NCBI RefSeq assembly: GCF_027580225.2
Contig: NC_073346.2
Location: forward strand, 1,507,001 to 1,571,000
Direction: 5' to 3'
Origin: Misgurnus anguillicaudatus
Lineage: Eukaryota > Chordata > Actinopteri > Cypriniformes > Cobitidae
Length of the DNA stretch: 64,000 bases
A model generated the notes under the pieces. It did not search any database. It was not told where the DNA came from and saw only the letters and a list, made by a program, of their open reading frames with translations. Each line of letters starts with the position of its first letter. The stretch's first letter is position 1. Shown here in pieces: positions 46,301 through 56,324 of the stretch. The translations under genes were made by a program, and so were the position numbers.

Positions 46301-48714
46301 AAAAAGTTCACCAATGCCGTAGTTCTTCAGCAACATATCCGCATGCATATGGGGGGACAAATTCCTAATACACCTCTGCCTGATGGATTTCAGGAAATGG
46401 ATAAAAGTCTGTCTTTTGATGAGAAAAGCATAGATGACTTAAGTAACTATGATGAAGAGCTAATTGATGAGATGGAGCAAGAAATGGAAGATGATATAGG
46501 TTTTAAAGATGGGGATATGGACCCACTCAAACAACTCCAAACATACACAGAAATGTCTCCAAGCAGCTCACCCCCAACCTCTCTTACCTCTAGCATTGTT
46601 ACCTCAGACAATGAAATGAAGCTCACTGACTCAACAGTTAGCATGACCTATTCCTTCAGTCTAAAGCCTCCAGAAAATGGTAGTGGTGCTGATAGGGAAA
46701 ATGGAGATGTGTTTAAGAACGACTCATTATCAACTATGGGAGACTTAGAGAATCACAGTGTTGGGAGTCCAGCACATTCTGAATCATCAGGCTCCATGCA
46801 GGCTCTGTCTCCTGTCCATAGCCAGTCAGAGAGTCACCTCTCTAAGTCCCCAAGTCATGCAAACAGCTGCAGCAAGGATGAGGCTCAAAATCCCACTGCA
46901 GTGAATGTGACAGTGAAGTCTGAAAAATCAGACACCCCTTCTCCTGGATCAGAGAACTTAACTGCATTAGATCTTACTGCCACACAGCCCACCAGGCCTT
47001 TTGTCAAGGATGAGAATCACTTCAGTTCACTGTTTCTGGGGAGAGACAGAGGTAATCACATAAATAGCCCATAAATAGCCAATGTTTACTTCTATATTAA
47101 AAAATATATTCTATATTGTTCAAATACAATATAACTGTTTTTGTCTACTTGTCAGCATTTATGTGTTTATTAATTCATTTGGTGCATGGTTATGCGTGTT
47201 TTTAAAGGTTTAAACAGCCCAAGCATGATGAGTTCAGAACCAAGCATTGTCAAACTTGAGATGAATGGGCATGGTAAGCCACTGTCCTTGAATGAGGGCA
47301 CCCACCTATCACTGGGGTTCCAGGCATCTGCTGCAGCTCCACAGACAACAATTAGCCCCAACCTCACTCCTATGCTGGCACCACCGCCTCCTCGACGGAC
47401 CCCAAAACAACACAACTGCCACTCCTGTGGGAAGAATTTTTCATCAGCCAGTGCTCTTCAGATCCATGAGCGTACACACACAGGAGAAAAACCCTTTGGC
47501 TGTTCTATCTGTGGTAGAGCTTTTACCACAAAGGGAAACCTTAAGGTATGAACTAAATCCATTTTGTGTTTATTTATATATCCAATCAGACATAACATTA
47601 TGACCACCTGCCTAATTTTTTGCCACGAAAACAGCCCAGACCCATTGAGGCATGGACTCCTTTAGACATTTCAGAAACAGCAGAATCAGCTAGAGTAGCT
47701 CATCTGTTGGATCGGACCACATGCATCAATGAGTCTTGGCCGCCGGTTCACCGCTTTTCTTTCCTTGGGCCACTTTTGATAGGTACTGACCACTGCAGAC
47801 CAGGAACACCCCTACTACACCTCTCCTCAATGTTAATGTGTTAGAAGCAGGAAGCCAAGGCTCATTGATACACGTGGGAAATGAAGGCAGGCCTGTGTAG
47901 TCCGATCCAACAGACAAACTACTGTAGCTGAATCTGCTGAAAAAGTGAATGCTGGTTCTGATAGAATGGTATAGTGGAGTCCATGTATCGACAGGTCAGG
48001 GTTGTTTGGTGGCAAAAGTGGGACCTACACAGTTTTAGGCAGGTGGTCATAATGTTATGGCCGATTGGTGTACTGTATATCTATATCTATAAATGTCTAT
48101 ATTATTATCTATGCATTTGTATATTTGCACATTTATGTATTTGCTTGTTTCTACAGAAATTCTATAGAAATCTGAAAAACATTAAACCAGTATATACTAT
48201 AAGAAATTCCAATGATTATATTATAAAATAGTTATGTTTGTTTTTGAAGTACATTAACTGAGCAAGCATAATTCTTAATCAGGTGCACATGGGAACCCAC
48301 ATGTGGAACAATGCACCAGCCCGCCGGGGAAGACGGCTCTCAGTAGAAAACCCAATGGCTCTTCTGGGGGGAGATGCTATGAAGTTCAATGAGATGTTTC
48401 AGAAAGATCTGGCAGCACGAGCTATCAACGTAGACCCAGGCTTCTGGAATCAGTATGCTGCAGCCATCACCAATGGGCTGGCACTGAAAAACAACGAGAT
48501 TTCCGTCATTCAGAATGGAGGCATTCCTTCAGTTCCTATTAGCCTAGGAGGGGGGGGCATTCCCATTGTTGGTGGAATGTCAGGAGGACTAGAGAGGTCT
48601 CGCACTGGCAGTAGCCCTCCAATGGCTGGACTTGATAAAATGAACCTAGAAACGGCAACTGGACGTCCCTTTTCCAAATTCATGGAGGAAAACAAAGAAA
48701 TTGGGATAAATTAA
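40269..48714 (+). CDS. sall3: sall3, spalt-like zinc-finger transcription factor 3
   Basis: Four exons join in frame to a predicted 1321-residue nuclear transcription factor. Spalt proteins repress genes through the NuRD complex during limb, nervous system and sense organ development. The N-terminus [10 protein letters not shown] is the NuRD-recruiting motif. Fingers follow: C2HC at C51, C54, H67, C71; a pair at 477-525; a triplet at 751-831; a last pair at 1136-1184. The glutamine-rich segment near 233-245 ([14 protein letters not shown]) is the spalt self-association region. The end ([19 protein letters not shown] and ENKEIGIN) fits SALL3 better than SALL1 or SALL4. The finger pair normally between triplet and last pair is missing. 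Paralogue a or b cannot be decided here. Each junction keeps phase and GT-AG ends. Confidence 0.95.
40348..43934 (+). other. sall3: sall3 intron 1
   Basis: A 3.6-kb AT-rich intron with no recognisable transposon, unlike the rest of the window. No alternative exon is evident. Short open frames have no known domain. Confidence 0.8.
43935..47051 (+). CDS. sall3: sall3 coding exon 2
   Basis: Carries most of the protein (about residues 27-1066): the C2HC finger, glutamine-rich segment, first pair and triplet. The acidic stretch [20 protein letters not shown] lies after the triplet, and the conserved block ALDLTATQ comes before the end. A second AG six bases downstream (43939-43940) could also serve as acceptor and would replace V-S-G by G. 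The exon ends in R-D-R plus one base; in SALL1 and SALL3 the R-D-R-G here is normally followed directly by another finger pair. Confidence 0.95.
47052..47207 (+). other. sall3: sall3 intron 2 (156 bp) at the site of a lost finger pair
   Basis: Starts GTAATC and ends TTTTTAAAG. It has no cysteine-histidine finger pattern in any frame, and it has in-frame stops soon after the donor (N-H-I-N-S-P then stop). Phase 1 on both sides joins R-D-R-G to L-N-S-P-S. In SALL1 and SALL3 of other vertebrates this position is coding. Confidence 0.85.
47208..47545 (+). CDS. sall3: sall3 coding exon 3
   Basis: Encodes residues 1067-1178: a linker with [15 protein letters not shown] and [20 protein letters not shown], then the first finger of the C-terminal pair (C1136, C1139, H1152, H1156) and the start of the second (C1164, C1167). 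The exon ends in GGNLK-type sequence (T-T-K-G-N-L-K) at a GTATGA donor. The finger is split by intron 3, as in other SALL genes. Confidence 0.93.
47546..48282 (+). other. sall3: sall3 intron 3
   Basis: 737 bp, GTATGA to ATCAG. About two thirds of it is the foldback transposon at 47579-48072. Confidence 0.85.
47579..48072. mobile_element. foldback Tc1-like element inside sall3 intron 3
   Basis: The left end TATCCAATCAGACATAACAT, then TATGACCACCTGCCTAA is mirrored at the right by TTAGGCAGGTGGTCATAATG, then TTATGGCCGATTGGTGTA. Further in, CATCTGTTGGATCGGACCAC (47702) and GTAGTCCGATCCAACAGACA (47898) pair, as do AATGAGTCTTGGCC (47728) and GGCTCATTGA (47859). Both halves are thus the same part of one Tc1-like transposon in opposite orientation. 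The flanks have TA. There is no usable transposase. Confidence 0.75.
48283..48714 (+). CDS. sall3: sall3 coding exon 4
   Basis: Begins V-H-M-G-T-H, completing the last finger (H1180, H1184). It then runs [52 protein letters not shown] and a glycine-rich stretch, and ends ENKEIGIN with TAA at 48712-48714. This tail is the best evidence for SALL3 rather than SALL1. Confidence 0.95.
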   Translation: MHMGTHMWNNAPARRGRRLSVENPMALLGGDAMKFNEMFQKDLAARAINVDPGFWNQYAAAITNGLALKNNEISVIQNGGIPSVPISLGGGGIPIVGGMSGGLERSRTGSSPPMAGLDKMNLETATGRPFSKFMEENKEIGIN

Positions 48715-48761
48715 AAAACATTTTGTTTAGAAAAGAATACAGGCAAAAAGACTAATAAGTG

Positions 48762-48863
48762 AATAAAAATTCCTACGTACTATATTATGTACAGAAGTCT
48801 GATATCCTGTTTAGTTTTGGAACTCTAGTATTTAGTACCTTATTTTATTCATACAAAAATAAA
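48762..48863 (+). promoter_or_regulatory. sall3: candidate sall3 polyadenylation signals
   Basis: AATAAA occurs at 48762-48767 and 48858-48863, 48 and 144 bases past the stop. A further AATAAA at 50861 could end a longer transcript. The site actually used cannot be told from sequence. Confidence 0.4.
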
Positions 48864-50162
48864 TCTTTGTGTCTCATTTAAAAATCTTTTGTCTTGCAAG
48901 GTTTGCATGGTACTTATTGGTTTCTATCAGTATGTTTCCTTGTAGAATGGCACCCTGACTAATATATGTGATTGTTGGTTGACATAGGAAAAAAAATGAA
49001 ATGTCAAAAAGCAATTTATAGGTGTACAAACACCACCTGTTTGACGCACATGAAGGGAAATTTAAAATGTTTATGAATTTTAAAAGTCTCTTTGAGAGCT
49101 TTTTTTTTCATTTGTGACCTAAACTCTTGATGGGAAAAATTGTTTAATCTTTTACAGATTTCTTCTGCCATTGTCTTATATTACATTGTCCTGTGTCTTT
49201 AGTATTTATGATATAAAAACGGGTATATATTTAATGGCCCTGGGGCCATTAAATGGCCCCAATAAATCCATTTTATTATTATTTTGTTTTTAAACTGAAA
49301 CAAACTTTAATTCTAAATATCTCTTTACATAAAGTTTTTTCGTCTTACCAGTGCAAACATATTGTGACGTTTTTGGGATATCTAGCATGCATTTGTGTAA
49401 CAGATGTGCTACACAATGGGACAGCTATGGTATCTAAAGCTGCTACACTCACAAGCCTGGTTTTAACGTTTGTAATAAAATTAAACAGATCTACAAAAAA
49501 AAAAAAACATTACTGTATACAGACTACAAACACAACTGGTATGCGTATTTTGTAACACATCACAAAAGGTATGTTGATTTGAAATTTGTCATGTTTGTGA
49601 ATGCACTTTTTAGAGGAATGGTCTTGTCTGTGAGATTGTATTAACATAGGGACTGAGGTATGTGTAACTCTTTTTCCTTGTTTGCTTGTGGGGTTTGTAA
49701 ATGTGGGTTATGACTGTGGGACAGAAGTAAAAGCTTTTGGTTCCTACACCACAATCTCCAGACTTTATGTCCAACCAATATCTAAATAAAACGAGAACAG
49801 ATTTGATCTGTTTATTGGTGGCTCTGTTTCTACATTTAATGGATGCTTATCCACATAAGAAATTCAGTTGCTTCTTGTTTCTTTATTCATATTTCATATT
49901 TAGCAATTAGTAAATTCAGTCTTATGAATGTTATGCATTAAACAAGAATATCCAGAGTGTGAAAATTTCTGATAAAAATCACATAAAAACAGAACCTTAA
50001 CTGGCAAGTCACAGATGTAACAAAAATAGTTTTCACTGAAGACTGCATTTTAATTAGACATTAAATAAACGATTTATTTGGTAATATACTTTAAAATTAA
50101 GGTATTTTTAAGCAGTATGTTTCATTTCTTATTCTAATTCATTTCGTTTTATATACATGCCA
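48864..50162 (+). other. possible sall3 3' UTR, no other gene
   Basis: About 1.3 kb of AT-rich sequence with no repeat family recognised, plausibly a long 3' untranslated region. It contains an ATTAAATGG/CCATTTAAT-like inverted string near 49230-49260. Confidence 0.35.
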
Positions 50163-50446
50163 TTAAAGCAACACTATGTAGTTTCCATGTAAAAATGACC
50201 TACAGCTCCCCCATGTGGTTGAAAAGCGCAACAGTGCCTGGTATCAGACACTCTTCTGCAGGCAGGTGGAGGGGCGGGGCTGTGTGCTCTACCCTCCACC
50301 GCCACTTTCAGAGTGTGCTTGTAGCAGCTAGGAGGCTGCTCAGGTTGCAGCAACAGTACAATTTGTCAAGTTAAAAGTTGTTCTATCACTGAAATAATTT
50401 TAGAGACATTATTTAAAGGAAAAAAAAGTACACAGTGTTGCTTTAA
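50163..50446. mobile_element. MITE with TTAA ends (284 bp)
   Basis: TTAAAGCAACACTATGTAGT at the left is mirrored by ACACAGTGTTGCTTTAA at the right. The inside is GC-richer (GGCAGGTGGAGGGGCGGGGC). TTAA on both ends suggests a piggyBac- or Kolobok-type target. There is no reading frame. Confidence 0.75.
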
Positions 50447-53440
50447 TACAATGCCATTAATTCCATTTCCATTCATTCAAGCATTTACATTTTACACAGT
50501 AGAATCATCTAATTGTGTACAGGTATGTTGTTGTGTTTATACCAACAATGGATGTATGTCCAAAAAGTTGTTGGGTTCATACTGAAGTTAAGATAAATGT
50601 CAGATTGTTGTGTGTTAATGTATTTATAGAAAATCAATGTTTATTTTTACTTTCACATTTCTGTGTCCAAGCTCACCCCCATGCCCCTGTACTTTAACCA
50701 TTTTTCACTCAGGAAATTCTTTAGGAATCCATTAATTTTATGCCTGCAAAACCCCATGCTTTTATACAAACCACTGAGTTGTTGAATACCTCCTAATACT
50801 GCATTTTAGTCATTCCTGTACTGAGCCTGTAATAATGAACCCTTCCTTAGTGTTGGCAAAAATAAAGACCTTTTGTTGTACTCTGGGACATGCATTTAAG
50901 ACATTTCTGTGTTTGCACAGAAAGTGATACAATTAAAAGGAATTGTGGAAAAAATTCACATATATGCCTATTCATTTAAAATTTGTTTTACACTGTAAGA
51001 ACGGATGTGTTAAAACCAACACAATCACTGTTAGTTTTGTGACAACACTCTGCGTTCTTGTGTGCTTTCTTAGAGTGTACTGCTTTATTAATTTACAGCC
51101 ATTATGCCGTAAAATATATTATAAGAGATAACAGAAACAAATTTACTTCTTATGTAATATAATTTAATAAGCATGCATTAAAACGGGGAAGGGTCATTCC
51201 TGTGTTCTGACATGTAACAATAACTGAATTACATTTTGTTGAATTACATGTGTGGTTGAGGATGTGCTACACTGGTGTGATGCTATGAGAAGGCCTGAAA
51301 CAGCAGCTGTAAATATTCTCATTGATCCAGAGAGAGCTGGCCTGTGATGATGCAGAAGTAAATCTGCCCGACAGGAAGCCAATCCTATTTTCAAGGGTTC
51401 TGGGTGTTAGATAGGTACTTTAAAACCAAATGCCAGTTTTGTTGTCTTTCCACATTTATTTTTTATTTTGTTGTGCTATTTTGTTACATTGGAGCATCTT
51501 ACAATTAAATCAGTTTTGACTTCTTTAGTTCTTTTTGGTTTTGGTAGAGATTAATTCAAACTTACTATATATTATACATGTCAAAGAAAATTGGATCTTC
51601 AGTATTACTGAAAATATAAAAATCTATATTCTTAATATTAAAAATAAATTAAGTAATTGTATTAATTTTAGAGTAATATTTTTTTTCTCTTTTTCTTAGA
51701 TGATTGTTCTGTTTTGACCACAGAACAATTAGTCACATATATTTTATTTACAATTAAATTATATACACAGTTATACAATAACAATGACTAAAAATCCAAC
51801 CTTCTTAAGTATAAGGTTTAGCATTTTAGTATTATCATAATGTAATGTATCATGTAACTGTTTTATGATCGTAACTAGTATGATCCTTTACTTGTTTTAT
51901 AATACTGTATATTCAGTATATATTTTAATATGAAATGGGGAAAATATAATTCCTCTTTCTTTAACTCTCACTCCAAAATTGGCATCTATTGTTGTCCAAA
52001 CCAAAAAAGCCATCCTGAAGGCTATCTGCATTTTATTCTAAAATTGCTTTGACAACAAAAGTGGTACTTGTGACCCACTGAGTAAAACCATTTACTCGTG
52101 TAACTAATCTTAAGACCAAGTCTGAAAAACTACAAGTAACATTATCAAATAAAAAACTGAAAGGTTTTGTGTTTCATTCATGTTTGCACAGACCTTACAT
52201 CTATTAGGTCACATGCTTCCTTCTTTGCTTAAATGAGGGGTTTCTGACATAAGGTTTCATTGCAATGCTGAAGACTCTCCACCATAGTGGACTAAAAATT
52301 GTGGATACTCATGAAACCAGTTTTGGACCACAGTAGATGGTGAAAAGATACATCTGCTATGCATCCTTTTGGTCTTCAATACTGACAATGTTGTGTAGTT
52401 GTGCACAGATGGTCTGTGCTGTAAAGACTTCATTTGGCATGCCAGTTGAGGACCCCATTCTGTGTGATAGCAGCGCACATTCATGATTTTGTCGCAGTTT
52501 TGAAGACTTGGTCTTTAGGGCCTCAAGGACCACTTTTAGTGTCTAAGCAATTTTAATAAACTGTAATATTTTTTTACTCATTTTTAAATAGATCTGACAT
52601 CTTCATTAGGGTATATTTTTGCAGTGTCCACTTTGAGATGTTTTTTTCAGAATTAAACCAACAGCATACAATGTACAATAAAAGATGTCCTAATGTTACA
52701 AGTGGTGCAATTTTATCTTACGAAAGATAATGTAAAAAAGAAATGTAAAAAATTTGCTTTTTCACAGAACACAAAAAGTTGAGTATTAGTGAACATAATT
52801 TGAGGACTAGTGTAGTATAATTTGTGTTAGTGTCACAAAATATGTTACAAAAAGCCATTTACCAATTTAAAAAAATGTGTGTGTGTGTCGGTGTGTGTGC
52901 TTGTATTTTGTTATGTTTAATTTAAAAAAATACTGCTTAGGATAATCTGTTTTTGTGAGAATTTTTTTAAACATAATTTAAAATGACTGGATAAAATTAA
53001 TTTTTAAGATCTGTCACATCTTTAATTAAGATAAGAAAAATAAAAGTATTTAAATAGTGCTTTTTACAGAGTTGCATTGTTGTACAGCTTCACATGAAAA
53101 AAAAAACAATAAATTATTTTAATATATAAAATAGGATACAGTAATACAGGTATTATTGCAAATATTATTTATATAAAAAATGTACATAAAAAATTATATT
53201 AATCATACTAATTAGCAATAACTAAATGCAATCTAAATGTATAAAACAGTTTATACATTTAACTGAGACTATAGGACATTTAGTCAATTAACATGATATA
53301 TAACAGGGAGCATATCCAGACCTGCCTTTGTAGCTTAAATTGTAATGGCCCTTAAAAAGAAAAGAAAATTATATAAAATCAGGAGTTTAACACATCAGGA
53401 ATTTGCAATAATACTATGAAATTGTAAAGTCTTACCAATA
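50447..53440. other. no gene recognised
   Basis: Three kilobases of AT-rich noncoding sequence downstream of sall3, with a short (GT)n tract at about 52877-52905. No open frame with a domain. Confidence 0.45.
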
Positions 53441-53695
53441 CATACAGACAAGGCTTAGCTAAAGCCAGAACTAGGCCTTATTTAAATTAAAACGTTTAAG
53501 CATTTTTTTTTAAAATATAAAAATCCCTGTTTATATATTTTACTGGTGTGTATATTGAGACAAATCAATGGCACTGGCTTATTTTAAGATCTGTAGGTGC
53601 AAGTTATTTTTAGTTGATACACCTCAAATATGTGTCTTAGTCTAGGACTAGCCTTAAGCCTTTTCTGTGAAACCCGGGATAAAAGTAATATTTAC
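53441..53695 (-). mobile_element. MITE, CCCGGACAGGGATTA family, diverged copy
   Basis: In reverse orientation it carries GTCTAGGACTAGCCTTAAGC (53640) and AAACCCGGGAT at one end, and GGCTTAGCTAAAGCCAG-AACTAGGCC at the other. It is a diverged relative of the copies at 54232 and 62987. Confidence 0.5.
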
Positions 53696-53712
53696 AAAAT
53701 TCACAAAACTCT

Positions 53713-53790
53713 AAGCCAGGGTTCTCAAACTCAAACTGGCCATTTCTGAGATTGTCATTTCGTCGGAGGGCCGCAAAGCTATTTTAACGT
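53713..53790. mobile_element. hAT-like terminus fragment
   Basis: CAGGGTTCTCAAACTCAAAC followed by GGAGGGCCGCAAAGC resembles the start of a common vertebrate hAT MITE. The other end was not seen. Confidence 0.4.
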
Positions 53791-54231
53791 TTAAAAAAAG
53801 CACAATATTTCTGTAAATGTAGTTGAAACTTTATTATTTAACATATAATAATGATAATACTTAAAAATATATAAGCAGTTATTTCTATCTTTTTAATATA
53901 CATTATTTTATAAAGTCAGTAAATATTTTCTTTACCTTATCTTAAATAACTTAGGCCTATTAAAGCCTTGCACAAATTCAATTCCTGAATACATTTATGA
54001 ACTATTATACATTATTTTACCACCAGTAAGTTTTGATTTATTCTGGATTTTTTTTCAGTCACATTGACTTTATTTTGTTACATCTCTGTTATTCCCTGGT
54101 TTTAATAAATTTGCTATTATAGTAATATGTGGAAAAATGTTAAAAGTAAGTGAAAGTGATCCTAAAACGTTTGAATGGGTAGTCAATGTTACAAGATAGT
54201 TGGACAAAAAAAGTTAATATTACTGCTCTAT

Positions 54232-54430
54232 GGTGTGGTTTCCCGGACAGGGATTAGACTAGTCCTAGACTAAAATAAATGTAAGAGCTGTCCAAACTGA
54301 AAACAATGTGCACTGACATTATCTTAAAATACATCACTGCCCTTTGTTTTTCCTCAAAATGCACACAAGTAGCCTAATGTTTTTAGTTTATATTTCCTAA
54401 TTAAACTAAGGCCTAGTACTGTTTAAAAGG
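54232..54430 (+). mobile_element. MITE, CCCGGACAGGGATTA family, copy 2
   Basis: TGGTTTCCCGGACAGGGATT, then AGTCCTAGACTAAAATAAAT, TGTCCAAACTGAAAACAA and CAAAATGCACACAAGTAG align with 62990-63120. The right end is lost after AAGGCCTAGTACTG. Confidence 0.7.
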
Positions 54431-54496
54431 CAGGGTATCTGATTTGATCCACAAACATTTTTAGTTACGCTGGTTAAAAGTCTCCTCACATCCTGA

Positions 54497-54705
54497 TACA
54501 CTGAAAAAAATGATTCATTGAATTTAATCAATTTTTTTAAGGTAAGTGGTAGCAATCAATTTATTTAAGCTACATTTAAACAAAAGTTTTATATTTTATT
54601 TTACTTTACTAATCTTTTTTTGTTTAAATGTAGCTTAAATAAATTGATTGCAACCACTTACCTTAAAAAATTGATTAAATTCAATGAATCATTTTTTTCA
54701 GTGTA
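54497..54705. mobile_element. palindromic foldback MITE (209 bp)
   Basis: TACACTGAAAAAAATGATTC at 54497 and GAATCATTTTTTTCAGTGTA ending at 54705 are the tips of arms of about 88 bp. Both arms contain TTAAGGTAAGTGGT and AAGCTACATTTAAACAAAA or their inverse. They differ by about one substitution and one base of length. The loop is about 25 bp. It resembles the zebrafish Angel type of foldback element; no family search was done. Confidence 0.85.
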
Positions 54706-54719
54706 GCAATCAATTATTA

Positions 54720-55558
54720 TGTTAAGTTGTTTAAATGTATTGGTAGAAATTTATGTCATCTGTGAAAGACGTAGGACGAACAAAGTTTAACCAATCATAG
54801 ATCTCTGTCTAAACGGACATTGCCTTTTTTGTCCCTCATCTGTAAGCGTAATTCGAATGCCACCGCGCAGCCTGTTCACACAGACACTGTACGTCATCGG
54901 CGCCTTCACGTGCACTCACCTCCCGTCTGTAAACAGAGGGAGAATGACAAACTTTCCTGAATTGACAACCTGCACAGGAGCCACAAAACGAAAGACATCT
55001 TTTAAAACAACAACAGCAGAAACTGCCTGGATCAGCAAAGAGCAAAAACCCAAATTAACATCGCTAAATTTACTGCTTTACCACGGTCCACGAGATGCAA
55101 ACAGCTGCAGGAGGCAAAGGATCTGAAAGGGTCGTTGCACTGTTTATTTTGGTAAGGTAGGTACTCGATATGTTTGTATTGAGATGGATTCAGATATTCT
55201 ACTTTGATGAAACATTGTGTTACTTATGAAATTTGTGTTCGTTTACGGATTAGCGTAACGATATAGTTACTATGTCTACACAACCGAAAGTGTGCTTTAA
55301 CTAATTCTGATGTAAACCAGTTGTTTATGTTGGTTAATGTTATTCACTTTGTACTGCAAGTTTTCTCACTGGTGAATGAGACATGAGATGTGACCGTCTG
55401 ATCTGTGCGTCTTCATGTGTTTTGAAAGAGGCGTGACTTTGGATGGTGATTTGAATGGAGGGTGGGATTGTGATTTCATTGCTATTCGGCTACCGTTAGC
55501 ATTTTTCAAAATTAGAGATGAGTTACATAGTAGCATACATACATTCATCCTTTGTACC
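54720..55558. other. unassigned, less AT-rich stretch
   Basis: The segment 54830-55140 is less AT-rich than its surroundings and contains an 89-codon open frame (54857-55126, MPPRSLFTQTLYVIGAF...), overlapped by a 69-codon frame on the other strand. Neither shows a domain I can name. It could be an untranslated first exon of an unseen gene or an old repeat; I do not call it a gene. Confidence 0.3.
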
Positions 55559-56294
55559 TGTCACGGTCCTGTCGGACATCGGTGCTGGATGTAGGTCTGA
55601 GTGCATCTGACAGGACCGTGGCAGTATCATGTTCTGTGTGGGGACATGTGGGATCACATTCTGTGTGTGGCTTCCACATGTTCCCGGTGTCTTGTTGCTG
55701 TCGTGATCTTGCCAGACCTTAGTATAGGTTCAGGTCTATGTTCTGTGGGCAAGGTCAAGGCAGCAGTGTGTGTACGTGGGAACACGTGTGTTCACATTAT
55801 ATCTGTGTGACACGTGTTCCCAGTGTTTTGTGGCTGTCATGGTCTTGCCTGACCTTGGTTATTATCCAGAGGACAGGACCAGGGCAGCATTGTTTTATGT
55901 GGGAATACGTGTGTTTTCACATCATGTATGTGTAACACGTATTCCCAGTGTCTTGTCACTTTTACCCTACTCCCTTATGTAATCATGTCTTAAGTGATTA
56001 ATTATGTTCACCTGTTCCCCATTGATGTGCTGTCTATTTATTGCCCTTGTGTTCTCTGTGTGGGGTGCGTGCGTTGTTTGTAGAAACTGTGTTTATGTCA
56101 CCAGTTTTCATATCCGAGTTTTCTCGTGTTCAGTTTTATTTTGTGTTCCAGCACAGTGTTTTTGTTCCCTTCTGTTTTTACCCCCTCGTGGGTGTTTCAG
56201 TTTCTGTTAATTAATAAATAGTTATATTTTTGTACATCTTGCGTTTGGGTTTATCTGTTACTTTTTCACAATCCGGTTAATACCAGCCGTGACA
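55559..56294 (+). repeat. left LTR (736 bp)
   Basis: Begins TGTCACGG and ends CGTGACA. It contains three imperfect internal units starting GTGGG at 55648, 55776 and 55899. Each can form a hairpin (GGGAACACGTGT with ACACGTGTTCCC in the second unit). AATAAA lies near 56214. Confidence 0.9.
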
Positions 56295-56324
56295 TAACGC
56301 ACGCACCCTACAGAACCCAGCGAG

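Noticed and set aside
47620..47844. Open frame in sall3 intron 3 as an alternative exon
   Set aside because: It lies in the foldback Tc1-like element and would not keep the phase between exons 3 and 4.
54857..55126. 89-codon frame as a small gene
   Set aside because: No recognised domain, overlapping frame on the other strand, no supporting exons; kept only as an unassigned stretch.
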